Shown: one piece after another, positions 42,264 through 49,765 of the stretch | Layout of the letters: each line of letters begins with the position of its first letter | Numbering within the stretch: position 1 is the stretch's first letter | Source: Thioalkalivibrio halophilus | GTDB taxonomy: Bacteria; Pseudomonadota; Gammaproteobacteria; Ectothiorhodospirales; Ectothiorhodospiraceae | Direction: 5' to 3' | Assembly (NCBI RefSeq): GCF_001995255.1 | Contig: NZ_MUZR01000018.1 | Span: 1 to 49,765 of the forward strand | DNA length: 49,765 nt | Notes under the pieces: model-generated | Told to the model about the DNA's origin: nothing | The model's database searches: none | Seen by the model: only the letters and a program-made list of their open reading frames with translations | Program-made: the position numbers and the translations under genes

Positions 42264-43985
42264 ATGACCCGAACCCTGCTGGCCGCGGCCGTTGCCCTCC
42301 TTGTCAGCGGCTGTGCGCACCATTCGCTCGGTGCCGGCGAGCCGCTGGAAACCGACGCCCCGGAGATCGTGACCCTGCCCGAGAGCGGATTGCAGGAGGA
42401 TCCGGAGGCGGCGCTGATGTTCAGCGTGCTTGCCGGCGAGATCGCCGTGCGTTCCGGGCAGACCGCCGATGCGGCGGCCTTCTACGGTGCGGCGGCGGCG
42501 CTGAGCCACGACCCGGAGATCGCCGAGCGGGCCACCCGCATTGCCCTGTTCGCGCGGGATCGTGAGCAGGCCCTGCGTTCCGGGGAGCGCTGGCTGGCCC
42601 TGTCGCCCGAACACATGGAGGCGGTGCAGATCGTTGCGCTGCTGCGCATCGACGCCGGGCAGGTCGAGGCCGCCGCGCAGCAGCTGGATGAACTGATGCA
42701 GCGGCGCGCGCGGGAAGGTGCCAGTCCCTATTCATCGCTGGCCTCGCTGATGGTGCAGGCCGACAACCGGGACCACGCGCTGGAGACCCTGGACCACCTC
42801 GCCACGCGGCGGGCCGGGGATCGCGACACCTGGCGAGTGTATGCCGAACTTGCGCTGCGGTTCGACGCGACCGGGGCGGCCCTGCAGGCCACCGAGCGGG
42901 GTCTCGAGCAGCATCCCGACGCCATCAGCCTGTACCTGTTGCGGGCGCAGGCCCTGGAGCGAGACGAACGCGGGGACGAGGCCCTGGCCCTGATGCGCGA
43001 GGCCGTCGCCGCCCACCCGGACAGTCGCGACGCCCGCATCGGCTATGCCCATGCACTGACCGACCATGCCGACGACGACCGGGGCCCGGAGGAGATCGCG
43101 CGGCTGGCAGAGCTGGCCCCCGACGACCACGAGGCCCGCCTGACGCTGGCCCTGCTGAGCCTCGAGAGCGGCTGGCACGAGGCCGCGCGCGAGCAGCTGG
43201 AGGCCCTGGAGGCCCGCGGCGTGCGCGAGAACGAGGTGGCCTATTATCTGGGTCGTCTGCACGAGCTGGAAGGGGATGCGGACCGGGCCCGGACGTTCTT
43301 CGAGCGGGTTGGCGAGGGCGAGTTTCGCGCGGATGCGCGGCTGCGCCTCGCGGCCCTGACCCTGCGCGAAAACGGTGCCGGGGCGGCGCGCGCTGCGTTC
43401 GACGAACTGCAGACGCACGACGACGCCGATGTGGCACGCGAGGCCTGGGTCGTGGAGGTCAACACCCTGCGCGAGGAAGAGGCCTACGAACGTGCGCTGG
43501 AACGCGCCGATGCGGCACTGGATGCCTTCCCCGAGGAGAGCGACCTGCTGTATCTGCGCGGGCTGATCCACGAGCGCCTGGACCGGGTGGACGCGGCGCT
43601 GCAGGACTTTCGCACAATCCTTGACAACGACCCGGACAGTGCCACGGCGATGAACGCGCTGGGGTACACCCTGGCCGACCGGACCGACCGCTACGAGGAG
43701 GCCTACGAGCTGATCACGCAGGCCCTCGAGCAGCGTCCCGATGACGCAGCCGTGGTCGACAGCTACGGCTGGGTGCTCTACAAGCTCGGGCGGCTGGACG
43801 AGGCCGAAGAGCAGTTGCGGCGGGCCTGGAGCATGATGGAGGACGGCGAGATCGCCAGTAATCTGGCCGTCGTGTTGTGGGAGCAGGGCGAACGCGACGA
43901 GGCGCGCGAGCTGCTCGATAAGGCGCTGGAGCGCGAACCCGGGCACGAGCGGCTGCAGCGGGTCCGGCGCGAGCTGCTCGAATGA
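42264..43985 (+). CDS. TPR-repeat lipoprotein upstream of lolB
   Basis: A 573-residue lipoprotein precursor. MTRTLLAAAVALLVSGC is a signal peptide with lipobox, Cys at residue 17. The rest is built from tetratricopeptide-type helix pairs, e.g. PDAISLYLLRAQALERDERG, and LDRVDAALQDFRTILDNDPD-SATAMNALGYTLAD, then VVDSYGWVLYKLGRLDEAEE, near the C-terminus. It probably scaffolds proteins at the periplasmic or outer-membrane side. Homologues sit upstream of lolB in many gammaproteobacteria, by established gene order, without a clear function. The stop overlaps the lolB ATG by four bases. It diverges from hemA over a 157-base spacer in which I could not fit a convincing promoter. Confidence 0.85.
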   Translation: MTRTLLAAAVALLVSGCAHHSLGAGEPLETDAPEIVTLPESGLQEDPEAALMFSVLAGEIAVRSGQTADAAAFYGAAAALSHDPEIAERATRIALFARDREQALRSGERWLALSPEHMEAVQIVALLRIDAGQVEAAAQQLDELMQRRAREGASPYSSLASLMVQADNRDHALETLDHLATRRAGDRDTWRVYAELALRFDATGAALQATERGLEQHPDAISLYLLRAQALERDERGDEALALMREAVAAHPDSRDARIGYAHALTDHADDDRGPEEIARLAELAPDDHEARLTLALLSLESGWHEAAREQLEALEARGVRENEVAYYLGRLHELEGDADRARTFFERVGEGEFRADARLRLAALTLRENGAGAARAAFDELQTHDDADVAREAWVVEVNTLREEEAYERALERADAALDAFPEESDLLYLRGLIHERLDRVDAALQDFRTILDNDPDSATAMNALGYTLADRTDRYEEAYELITQALEQRPDDAAVVDSYGWVLYKLGRLDEAEEQLRRAWSMMEDGEIASNLAVVLWEQGERDEARELLDKALEREPGHERLQRVRRELLE

Positions 43986-44614
43986 CCCGAATGAGGGGGC
44001 CAGGTGTGCGCGCGGCACTCGCGCTGATGACCGTGATGCTGCTCGCCGGGTGTGCGGCCCTGCCGGAGGTGGACCGGGGCGACGCCGCGCAAAGGGCCTT
44101 CGAGGAGCGCAGCGAGCGGCTCGCCGCCATCGAAACCTGGCGCCTGGTGGCCCGCCTGGGGCTGGATACCGAGCGTGAATACTGGTCCGCACAGCTCAAC
44201 TGGCGGGTGCAGGAGGGTACGCATATCCTCGATCTGTCCGGTCCGATGGGGCGGGGTGGCGGCCGATTGACCCTCGCCGAGGGACAGCCGGCGCGGCTGG
44301 TGACCCGTGATGGCGAACATCACAGCGCACGCGATCCGGACGCCCTCGCGCAGCGTCTCACCGGCGATGCGATTCCGGTGTCGGGGATGGTCTACTGGGT
44401 ACGTGGCCTGCCGGATCCCGCCCGTCCGTTCGAGCACGAGGTGGACGCCGAAGGGCGTCCGATCCGCATCCGTCAGGCCGGCTGGGAGATCGAATACGGC
44501 GAGTACGAGGAATTCGACGGCGAGTCCATGCCGGTGCGCATGGAGCTGCAGCGCGATGAGCTCACGCTGCGCGCCGTGATCCGCCAGTGGCAGATGGGAG
44601 ACGGATCCGCCTGA
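43982..44614 (+). CDS. lolB: Outer-membrane lipoprotein receptor LolB
   Basis: LolB accepts lipoproteins from the periplasmic carrier LolA and inserts them into the outer membrane. The 210-residue protein has a signal peptide with lipobox VMLLAGC, Cys at residue 24. The mature beta-barrel-like fold has TWRLVARLGLDTEREYWSAQ, LDLSGPMGRGGGRLTLAEGQ, MVYWVRGLPDP and GWEIEYGEYEEFDG. These blocks and the length are usual for LolB. Its ATG overlaps the TPR-lipoprotein stop (ATGA), and its TGA overlaps the ispE ATG by one base, so all three are one transcript. The lolB-ispE-prs order is classical in gammaproteobacteria. Confidence 0.93.
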   Translation: MTRMRGPGVRAALALMTVMLLAGCAALPEVDRGDAAQRAFEERSERLAAIETWRLVARLGLDTEREYWSAQLNWRVQEGTHILDLSGPMGRGGGRLTLAEGQPARLVTRDGEHHSARDPDALAQRLTGDAIPVSGMVYWVRGLPDPARPFEHEVDAEGRPIRIRQAGWEIEYGEYEEFDGESMPVRMELQRDELTLRAVIRQWQMGDGSA

Positions 44615-45489
44615 TGGACAAGCCCTTTGCGCAGATCTTCCCCGCGCCCGCGAAGATCAACCGCTTCCTGCACATCACCGGTCGGCGCGCGGACGGCTAC
44701 CACGAGCTGCAGACCGTGTTCCAGTTCCTCGATCTGGAGGACCGGCTGCGCTTCGAGCCGCGCCCCGGCGGGGAGGTGGCGATGGCCTCCGCGGATGCCG
44801 TGGACGGGGCCGAAAACCTGTGCGTGCGCGCCGCCCGCATGGTCTTTGCGGCCGCCGGGCGACACGAAGGGGTGACGATCCACCTCGACAAGCGCCTCCC
44901 GGTCGGTGGCGGTGTGGGCGGAGGCAGTTCCGACGCTGCCACCACCCTGGTTGCGCTGAATCATCTGTTCGAGCTTGGGCTGGACGAATCGACGCTGGCC
45001 GACCTCGGCCTGCGTCTCGGCGCGGACGTGCCGGTCTTCGTGCGCGGCCGCGCCGCATGGGCCGAAGGCGTGGGCGAAACCCTGGTCCCGGTGCGGCCCG
45101 ACTGCCCCTGGGCGCTGCTGATCGACCCCGGTGTCCCGGTCGCCACCGGAACCATGTTCGGGTCAGGAGAATTGACACGCGACTGTCCCACCGAGAGAAT
45201 CTCGCACGCGGTCGACGGCGCGCCATTTGGGAACGTCTTCGAACCGGTGGTCCGGACGCGCCATCCGGACATCGCCCGGGCGCTGGACTGGCTGGGCTCG
45301 CAGACCGACCGGGCCCGCCTGAGCGGAACCGGCGGTTGCGTGTTCGGGCTGTTTCGCGACCGCGCCGAAGCCGAGAGGGCACGCGAGGAACAGCCGCTGC
45401 CCTGGAGCAGCCGGGTCACCCGGCTGCGCAACGAGTCGCCCCTGCGGGCGTGGTTGCCCGAGTCGGGCGGCCATTCTACTGGGCCGTAG
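44614..45489 (+). CDS. ispE: 4-diphosphocytidyl-2-C-methyl-D-erythritol kinase
   Basis: IspE phosphorylates CDP-methylerythritol in the MEP isoprenoid pathway. The 291-residue GHMP kinase has FPAPAKINRFLHITGRRADG at the N-terminus (catalytic Lys region), LPVGGGVGGGSSDAATTLVA as the ATP loop, LGADVPVFVRG with its Asp, and ARLSGTGGCVFGLF near the C-terminus. The start TGATG overlaps lolB. The last 10 bases, including the stop TAG, lie inside the 5' end of tRNA-Gln, an uncommon overlap of coding sequence and tRNA gene. Confidence 0.95.
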   Translation: MDKPFAQIFPAPAKINRFLHITGRRADGYHELQTVFQFLDLEDRLRFEPRPGGEVAMASADAVDGAENLCVRAARMVFAAAGRHEGVTIHLDKRLPVGGGVGGGSSDAATTLVALNHLFELGLDESTLADLGLRLGADVPVFVRGRAAWAEGVGETLVPVRPDCPWALLIDPGVPVATGTMFGSGELTRDCPTERISHAVDGAPFGNVFEPVVRTRHPDIARALDWLGSQTDRARLSGTGGCVFGLFRDRAEAERAREEQPLPWSSRVTRLRNESPLRAWLPESGGHSTGP

Positions 45490-45554
45490 CCAAGCGGTAA
45501 GGCAACGGGTTTTGATCCCGTCATGCGCAGGTTCGAATCCTGCCGGCCCAGCCA
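45480..45554 (+). tRNA. tRNA-Gln (anticodon TTG)
   Basis: A 75-base cloverleaf can be drawn. The acceptor stem is TGGGCCG/CGGCCCA (45480-45486, 45544-45550), followed by G and an encoded CCA. The D-arm region is AGCCAAGCGGTAAGGCA. The anticodon stem is ACGGG/CCCGT with loop TTTTGAT, placing TTG (Gln, CAA codons) in the middle. The T-arm is GCAGG-TTCGAAT-CCTGC. Its first 10 bases overlap the ispE 3' end. A hairpin follows at 45562-45584. With GatCAB encoded nearby, this tRNA could be charged with Glu and then amidated if GlnRS is absent. Confidence 0.96.
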
Positions 45555-45561
45555 TACAATC

Positions 45562-45584
45562 GCCCCGCGCCGAAGGCGAGGGGC
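45562..45584 (+). other. Hairpin downstream of tRNA-Gln
   Basis: GCCCC (45562-45566) with GGGGC (45580-45584) and CGCC (45568-45571) with GGCG (45575-45578) form a stem interrupted by one G/A mismatch, with a GAA loop. It starts seven bases after the tRNA CCA end. There is no T-run. It may guide tRNA 3' processing or partly terminate transcription before prs. Confidence 0.4.
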
Positions 45585-45674
45585 ATGTTCCCGAACCTCG
45601 GCCCCGGCCGGGGTTCCTTACTGGAGACCGCGCCATCCGGGCGCGGTTCCGCACCACCCAGACCGGGACAAGTC

Positions 45675-46631
45675 GTGGTCGACAAGAGTCGCATGATGAT
45701 CTTCGCGGGGAACGCCAACCCGCGACTGGCACAGGGCGTTGCCGAGCACCTCGGCCTGCCGATGGGGAAGGTGACCGTCGGCCGGTTCAGTGACGGCGAG
45801 GTCCAGGTCGAGATCCTGGAAAACGTGCGCGGACGCGACGTCTTCCTGATCCAGCCCACCGGGCAGCCCACCAACGAGAACCTCATGGAGCTCGTGATCA
45901 TGGTGGATGCCCTGCGCCGCGCTTCGGCCGGCCGCATTACCACGGTGATCCCGTATTTCGGTTATGCCCGTCAGGATCGCCGTGTGCGCTCGGCGCGCGT
46001 GCCGATCTCGGCCAAGGTCGTGGCCAACATGATCGAGGCGGTGGGCGCCGATCGCGTGCTGACCATCGACGTCCATGCCGATCAGGTTCAGGGATTTTTC
46101 AACGTTCCGGTGGACAACATCTATGCCTCGCCGGTGCTGCTGGGCGATGTCTGGCGTCACGTCTCCGGTGATCTGACGGTCGTGTCGCCCGACGTCGGCG
46201 GCGTCGTGCGCGCCCGAGCGATCGCCAAACGGATGGATGACGCCGACCTGGCGATCATCGACAAGCGCCGCCCGCGCGCCAACGAATCCGAAGTGATGCA
46301 CATCATCGGGGACGTGCGCGGCAAGTCCTGCATCATCATCGACGACCTGGTGGATACGGCCGGTACCCTGTGTCAGGCAGCGAAGGCGCTGAAGGAGCAT
46401 GGCGCCTCCTCGGTCAGCGCCTATGCCACCCACCCCGTGCTTTCCGGCGCGGCGATTGATAACATAAACGGTTCGGCGCTGGACGAGCTGGTGGTGACCG
46501 ACACCCTGGCCCTCCAGCCCAACGCGCAGGCCTGTCCGAAAATCCGGCAGCTCTCGGTCGCAGAGATGCTCGCGGAGACCATCCGCCGCATCAATCGCGA
46601 GGAGTCCGTGAGCTCGCTGTTCGTGGACTGA
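45675..46631 (+). CDS. prs: Ribose-phosphate pyrophosphokinase
   Basis: Prs makes PRPP from ribose 5-phosphate and ATP for purine, pyrimidine, His, Trp and NAD synthesis. It has [20 protein letters not shown] at the start, [31 protein letters not shown] (ATP loop), [17 protein letters not shown] (metal and ribose phosphate site) and the PRPP loop [14 protein letters not shown]. Two starts are possible: GTG at 45675 (318 residues, with GGGAC upstream) or ATG at 45693 (312 residues); both suit the family length. I chose GTG because of the purine-rich element. The longer frame to 45585 runs into the tRNA-side hairpin and is not conserved. Confidence 0.94.
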   Translation: MVDKSRMMIFAGNANPRLAQGVAEHLGLPMGKVTVGRFSDGEVQVEILENVRGRDVFLIQPTGQPTNENLMELVIMVDALRRASAGRITTVIPYFGYARQDRRVRSARVPISAKVVANMIEAVGADRVLTIDVHADQVQGFFNVPVDNIYASPVLLGDVWRHVSGDLTVVSPDVGGVVRARAIAKRMDDADLAIIDKRRPRANESEVMHIIGDVRGKSCIIIDDLVDTAGTLCQAAKALKEHGASSVSAYATHPVLSGAAIDNINGSALDELVVTDTLALQPNAQACPKIRQLSVAEMLAETIRRINREESVSSLFVD

Positions 46632-46660
46632 GCCCGGGCCGGCGGAACCCGGTCTGCGTC

Positions 46661-46710
46661 GCCGGCGATCGCCGGCTGCCCCGAATCCGGGAGGAAGGGC
46701 CTCCCGCTTT
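46661..46710 (+). terminator. Palindrome plus hairpin between prs and rplY
   Basis: GCCGGCGATCGCCGGC (46661-46676) is a perfect 16-base palindrome, followed by a 7-bp stem CGGGAGG/CCTCCCG (46688-46694, 46700-46706) and CTTT. They lie 30 to 79 bases past the prs stop. The second hairpin with its short T-run could be a weak terminator or attenuator ahead of rplY, whose own start follows at 46761. Confidence 0.5.
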
Positions 46711-46760
46711 ACGCCTCACCTGGTCGCGGGTGGGGCGCGTTCATTCTGGAGAACGTCATC

Positions 46761-47459
46761 ATGAGCATGAGCTTTACCCTTGAAGCCGAGAAGCGTGACG
46801 AACAGGGTTCGAGTGCGAGCCGCCGCCTGCGTCGCGCCGGCAAGCTGCCCGCCATCCTGTATGGCGGCGACGATCCCGCGGTGCCGATCACGCTGGATCA
46901 CAACGCGATGGTGCACAACCTGAAGGAAGACGCGTTTTATTCGCACATCCTGACGGTCAAGCTGGACGGCCAGTCGCAGAAGGCGATCCTGCGTGACGTG
47001 CAGCGCCATCCGTTCAAGCCCACCATCTACCACGTGGACCTGCTGCGCGTGAGCGCCAACCAGCCGATCCGCGTGAACGTGCCCATCCACTTCCTCAACG
47101 AGGAGACCTGCAAGGGCGTGAAGCCCGGCGGTGGCATGATCAACCGTCAGGTCAACGAGATCGAGGTCGAGTGCCTGCCGGACGACCTGCCGGAATCGAT
47201 CGACGTCGACATGACCGGCGTCGACGTGGGCGAGACCCTGCACCTGTCCGACCTGAAGGGTAATCTGCCCAAGGGTGTCGAGATGGTCGCGCTGATGCAG
47301 GGCGACGAATACGACTACGCGGTCGTGACCGTGCAGCTGCCGCGTTCCGCCAAGGGTGGCGGCGGTGGTGGTGCGGCCGCCGCCGAGGGCGCCGAAGGCG
47401 AGGAAGGTGGTGACGAGGCCGCGGGCGAGGAAGCCGGCGGCGAGGAAGACAACGGCTGA
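46761..47459 (+). CDS. rplY: 50S ribosomal protein L25 / Ctc
   Basis: L25 binds 5S rRNA in the large subunit. The 232-residue protein is of the long Ctc type. The N-terminal L25 domain has [20 protein letters not shown] and [20 protein letters not shown], and the second beta domain has [20 protein letters not shown] and [19 protein letters not shown]. It ends in a low-complexity Gly/Ala/Glu tail (about 45 residues, [20 protein letters not shown]) common in such proteins and probably disordered. GGAG lies 12 bases before the ATG. Order prs-rplY-pth-ychF is conserved in gammaproteobacteria. Confidence 0.95.
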   Translation: MSMSFTLEAEKRDEQGSSASRRLRRAGKLPAILYGGDDPAVPITLDHNAMVHNLKEDAFYSHILTVKLDGQSQKAILRDVQRHPFKPTIYHVDLLRVSANQPIRVNVPIHFLNEETCKGVKPGGGMINRQVNEIEVECLPDDLPESIDVDMTGVDVGETLHLSDLKGNLPKGVEMVALMQGDEYDYAVVTVQLPRSAKGGGGGGAAAAEGAEGEEGGDEAAGEEAGGEEDNG

Positions 47460-47482
47460 ACGCCGCGGTCACGACCTCCCGC

Positions 47483-48079
47483 ATGACCAGCCGACCTGCG
47501 CCGATTCGCCTGGTGGTCGGGCTGGGCAACCCGGGCCCGCGTTACGCCGAAACCCGGCATAACGCGGGCTTCTGGTTTGTGGATGCCCTGGCCCGTGATC
47601 ACGGCGTCCGCTTTCGCCCGGAGAACCGCTTCGATGGCGAGGCGGCCCGGCTGACCCTCCCCGAAGGTGATGCCTGGCTCCTCAAGCCGATGTCCTTCAT
47701 GAACAAGAGCGGCCTGCCGGTGCGCAAATGCGCCGATTTCTATCGCATCGCTCCGGAGGAGATCCTGGTCGTCCACGACGAACTGGATCTCGAGCCCGGG
47801 GTGGTCCGCCTGAAGCATGGCGGCGGGCATGGCGGGCATAACGGTCTGCGCGACCTGCACCGGCACCTGGGCGGTCCCGCCTACTGCCGTCTGCGCGTCG
47901 GTATCGGTCATCCCGGCGAACGCGACCAGGTGGTCCCGTTCGTGCTGGATCGTCCCGATCGTGATGCGGCGCGGGCGATCGGCGAGGCACTGGACGACGC
48001 GACGCGCGAGATCCCGGCCCTGCTGGCCGGGCGCTGGGACGAGGCCGTGCGCCGTCTGCACGGTCGCGGTTCCGGCTGA
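47483..48079 (+). CDS. pth: Peptidyl-tRNA hydrolase
   Basis: Pth recycles tRNA from peptidyl-tRNA released early by ribosomes. The 198-residue protein has [20 protein letters not shown] with the catalytic His at residue 26, [33 protein letters not shown] (catalytic Asp) and [18 protein letters not shown]. These are the family signatures, and length is usual. It is 23 bases after rplY and 43 bases before ychF, so the three genes are likely one operon. The ATG at 47483 gives the expected short leader before the first strand. Confidence 0.96.
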   Translation: MTSRPAPIRLVVGLGNPGPRYAETRHNAGFWFVDALARDHGVRFRPENRFDGEAARLTLPEGDAWLLKPMSFMNKSGLPVRKCADFYRIAPEEILVVHDELDLEPGVVRLKHGGGHGGHNGLRDLHRHLGGPAYCRLRVGIGHPGERDQVVPFVLDRPDRDAARAIGEALDDATREIPALLAGRWDEAVRRLHGRGSG

Positions 48080-48122
48080 GTCCGCACCGAGCCCGCACCG
48101 AAGTTACATCCGAGGAAACCCC

Positions 48123-49217
48123 ATGAGCCTGAAATGCGGCATCGTCGGCCTGCCGAACGTCGGCAAATCGACTCTGTTCAACGCCCTCACGCGCGCGGAG
48201 ATCGCCGCGGAGAACTACCCGTTCTGCACCATCGATCCCAACGTCGGGGTGGTGGAGGTGCCGGACCCGCGGCTGGCAAAGCTGGCGGAGCTGGTATCGC
48301 CGGAGCGGGTGCTGCCGACCACGGTGGAGTTCGTCGACATCGCCGGGCTGGTGTCCGGGGCGGCCCAGGGCGAGGGGCTGGGCAACCAGTTCCTGGCGCA
48401 TATCCGCGAGACCGACGCCATCGCCCAGGTGGTTCGCTGTTTCGAGGACGATGACATCGTCCATGTAGCCGGCCGGGTGGACCCGCTGGCCGACATCGAG
48501 ACCATCAGTACCGAGCTGATGCTGGCGGACCTGGAGACGGTCAACAAGGCGCTGACCCGTCTGACGCGTGCCGCCAAGTCCCAGGACAAGGAGGCCATCG
48601 CCCGGCTCCGGGCCGCCGAGAAGGTGGCCGAGGGCCTGGGTGAGGGCATCCCGGTGCGTGCCCAGGATCTGGAGGCGGAAGAGCTCGAGCTGCTGCGCGA
48701 TCTCCACCTGCTGACCATCAAGCCGCTGATGTACATCGCCAACGTCAACGAGGCGGGTCTCACCGAGGATAACGAACAGGTGCGCGCCGTGCGCGCGAAG
48801 GCCGCCGAGGAGGGGGCTCAGGTGGTCAGCGTGTGCGCGGCCATCGAGGCCGAGATCGCCGTGCTCGAGCCCGGCGAGCGCGCCGAATTCCTCGCCGATC
48901 TGGGCCTCGAGGAACCCGGTCTGGACCGCGTGATCCGCACCGCCTATGAGCTACTGGATCTGCAGACCTTCTTCACCGCCGGCGAGAAGGAGGTGCGGGC
49001 CTGGACCGTGCGCCGGGGCTCCACCGCGCCACAGGCGGCGGGCGTGATCCATACCGATTTCGAGAAGGGTTTCATCCGCGCCGAGGTGGTCGCCTACAAC
49101 GACTACGTGGAGCACGGCGGTGAGCAGGGGGCGAAGGATGTCGGCAAGTGGCGGCTCGAAGGCAAGGAATACGTCATGCGCGAAGGGGACGTTGTACATT
49201 TTCGCTTCAATGTCTGA
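48123..49217 (+). CDS. ychF: Redox-responsive ATPase/GTPase YchF
   Basis: YchF (Ola1 in eukaryotes) is an Obg-family P-loop NTPase that prefers ATP and binds ribosomes. The 364-residue protein shows G1 [21 protein letters not shown]2 [12 protein letters not shown]3 [20 protein letters not shown], the atypical G4 of the family IANVNEAG (NxxE in place of NKxD), a coiled-coil insertion and a C-terminal TGS domain ([40 protein letters not shown]). GAGGA precedes the ATG. A perfect TATAAT follows at its stop codon, probably the grxD promoter. Very secure. Confidence 0.97.
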   Translation: MSLKCGIVGLPNVGKSTLFNALTRAEIAAENYPFCTIDPNVGVVEVPDPRLAKLAELVSPERVLPTTVEFVDIAGLVSGAAQGEGLGNQFLAHIRETDAIAQVVRCFEDDDIVHVAGRVDPLADIETISTELMLADLETVNKALTRLTRAAKSQDKEAIARLRAAEKVAEGLGEGIPVRAQDLEAEELELLRDLHLLTIKPLMYIANVNEAGLTEDNEQVRAVRAKAAEEGAQVVSVCAAIEAEIAVLEPGERAEFLADLGLEEPGLDRVIRTAYELLDLQTFFTAGEKEVRAWTVRRGSTAPQAAGVIHTDFEKGFIRAEVVAYNDYVEHGGEQGAKDVGKWRLEGKEYVMREGDVVHFRFNV

Positions 49218-49228
49218 GTATAATACTC
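49216..49228 (+). promoter_or_regulatory. Perfect -10 box in an inverted repeat upstream of grxD
   Basis: TATAAT (49219-49224) is an exact -10 sequence, centred in GAGTAT-A-ATACTC (49216-49228), a 13-base inverted repeat that overlaps the ychF stop codon. No good -35 stands at 16-18 bases; TTGTAC (49192-49197) is 21 bases away. The repeat around the -10 is a plausible operator. The grxD start is about 85 bases downstream. Confidence 0.5.
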
Positions 49229-49313
49229 GGACTTTGTCGCGGGGGCGGCACCCCTGCGCCCGGCACGTTTCCTTATCGCAATCAACCATCAGGCCCGTAT
49301 CAGGAGTACAGCA

Positions 49314-49652
49314 ATGGATGTAATGGACCGTATCCGCCAGCAGGTGGAAGAGAACCCGGTCGTGATCTTCATGAAGGGGAGCCCGCAGTTCCCGATGTGC
49401 GGCTTTTCGAGCCGCGCGGTGGAGGCGCTGAAGCGCTGCGAGCGCGAGTTCGGCTACGTGAACGTTATCGCCGATCAGGAGGTCATGCAGAACCTGCCGC
49501 GCTTCGCCGACTGGCCGACCTTTCCGCAGGTCTATATCGACGGCGAGCTCATCGGCGGCTGCGACATCACCCTGGAGATGTTCGAAAGCGGCGAGCTGAA
49601 GAAGATGGTCGACGAGGCCCACGACAAGCACGCCCAGCGCAACGCCGGCTGA
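49314..49652 (+). CDS. grxD: Monothiol glutaredoxin (Grx4 type)
   Basis: A 112-residue monothiol glutaredoxin that binds a [2Fe-2S] cluster with glutathione and takes part in iron-sulfur transfer. KGSPQFPMCGFSSRAVEALK holds the CGFS active site (C29-S32), WPTFPQVYIDGELIGGCDIT the cis-Pro and Gly-Gly-Cys-Asp GSH-binding motifs. Length and motifs are those of E. coli GrxD. It is transcribed apart from ychF, with its own -10 box, and ends at a good intrinsic terminator. Confidence 0.97.
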   Translation: MDVMDRIRQQVEENPVVIFMKGSPQFPMCGFSSRAVEALKRCEREFGYVNVIADQEVMQNLPRFADWPTFPQVYIDGELIGGCDITLEMFESGELKKMVDEAHDKHAQRNAG

Positions 49653-49675
49653 AGCGACCGGCCCGCGGCGTGCCC

Positions 49676-49711
49676 GGCCCGTCATCGCGATCGCGGTGGC
49701 GGGCCTTTTTT
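49676..49711 (+). terminator. Intrinsic terminator after grxD
   Basis: GGCCCG (49676-49681) pairs with CGGGCC (49700-49705), enclosing an inner self-complementary CGCGATCGCG, and is followed at once by six T residues (49706-49711). This is the most canonical rho-independent terminator in the window. It lies 24 bases past the grxD stop and just before the stop of an oppositely oriented gene. Confidence 0.85.
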
Positions 49712-49715
49712 GTGG

Positions 49716-49765
49716 TCAGCTACCCGGCGGGAGTTCTTCCGGGTCAGGCAGCTGCAGCGCGGCCT
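49716..49765 (-). CDS. 3' end of an unidentified gene (partial)
   Basis: On the minus strand the last 15 codons read A-A-L-Q-L-P-D-P-E-E-L-P-P-G-S, then TGA at 49718-49716. The gene continues beyond the right edge. The proline-rich ending is not diagnostic, so no product is offered. Its stop lies 4 bases from the T-run of the grxD terminator, which fits a convergent arrangement with a shared terminator region. It may also be a chance open frame, since only 50 bases are visible. Confidence 0.35.
   Translation of the reverse strand, partial: AALQLPDPEELPPGS

Noticed and set aside
47817-48122. N-terminal extension of the ychF frame through pth
   Set aside because: It lies inside the Pth gene in another frame; the YchF family begins at the ATG at 48123.

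Overview
The window looks like chromosomal DNA from a GC-rich gammaproteobacterium, probably a relative of the purple-sulfur or haloalkaliphilic sulfur bacteria (Ectothiorhodospiraceae/Thioalkalivibrio-like). This rests on gene content and order (glnE-ilvE-zinc finger-hldE, mreBCD diverging from gatCAB, hemA-prfA-prmC, lolB-ispE-tRNA-prs-rplY-pth-ychF, grxD) and on the proteobacterial type of the proteins. Species assignment is inference. Coding density is very high. Many neighbouring genes overlap by 1-11 bases (ATGA, GTGA or TGATG junctions), and several genes start with GTG.

Region 1 (1-5.5 kb, + strand): the 3' part of glnE, then ilvE, a small CHCC zinc-finger protein and bifunctional hldE (ADP-heptose synthesis). 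Region 2 (5.5-21 kb, mostly - strand) is the striking part. Eight sulfotransferase-family proteins of several subfamilies are interleaved with three related GT4 glycosyltransferases, a GT2 glycosyltransferase, an O-antigen-ligase-like membrane protein, a Kdo kinase (KdkA), a double kinase-like protein and a protein with a ParB-like NGNHR motif. About 10.9-16.1 kb of this is visibly AT-richer than its flanks. Region 3 (21-27.7 kb) holds conserved LPS genes: a GT9 heptosyltransferase-like protein and an LpxL-type acyltransferase on the - strand, gmhA-gmhB-waaA on the + strand, a REP/BIME-like inverted repeat, and msbA on the - strand.

Read together, regions 1-3 form an LPS core/surface-glycan locus. 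HldE, GmhA and GmhB make the heptose donor; WaaA adds Kdo; KdkA phosphorylates it; glycosyltransferases extend the core; the ligase-like protein may attach a polymer; LpxL acylates lipid A; MsbA flips the product. The sulfotransferase battery suggests a heavily and variably sulfated surface glycan. No PAPS-synthesis gene lies in the window.

Region 4 (27.8-33 kb): a SprT-like metalloprotease, a coiled-coil/winged-helix DNA-binding-like protein, RNase D with a DUF1244 partner, and the shape operon mreBCD. Region 5 (33.1-42.1 kb): gatCAB, hslO, a MoeB/ThiF-type E1 enzyme whose frame runs on antisense through hslO, a secreted basic repeat protein, and hemA-prfA-prmC. Region 6 (42.2-49.8 kb): a TPR lipoprotein, lolB, ispE, tRNA-Gln, prs, rplY, pth, ychF, grxD with a clear intrinsic terminator, and the last codons of an oppositely oriented gene at the right edge. 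No stretch above 300 bases lacks a gene. No CRISPR array, insertion sequence or phage gene was seen.
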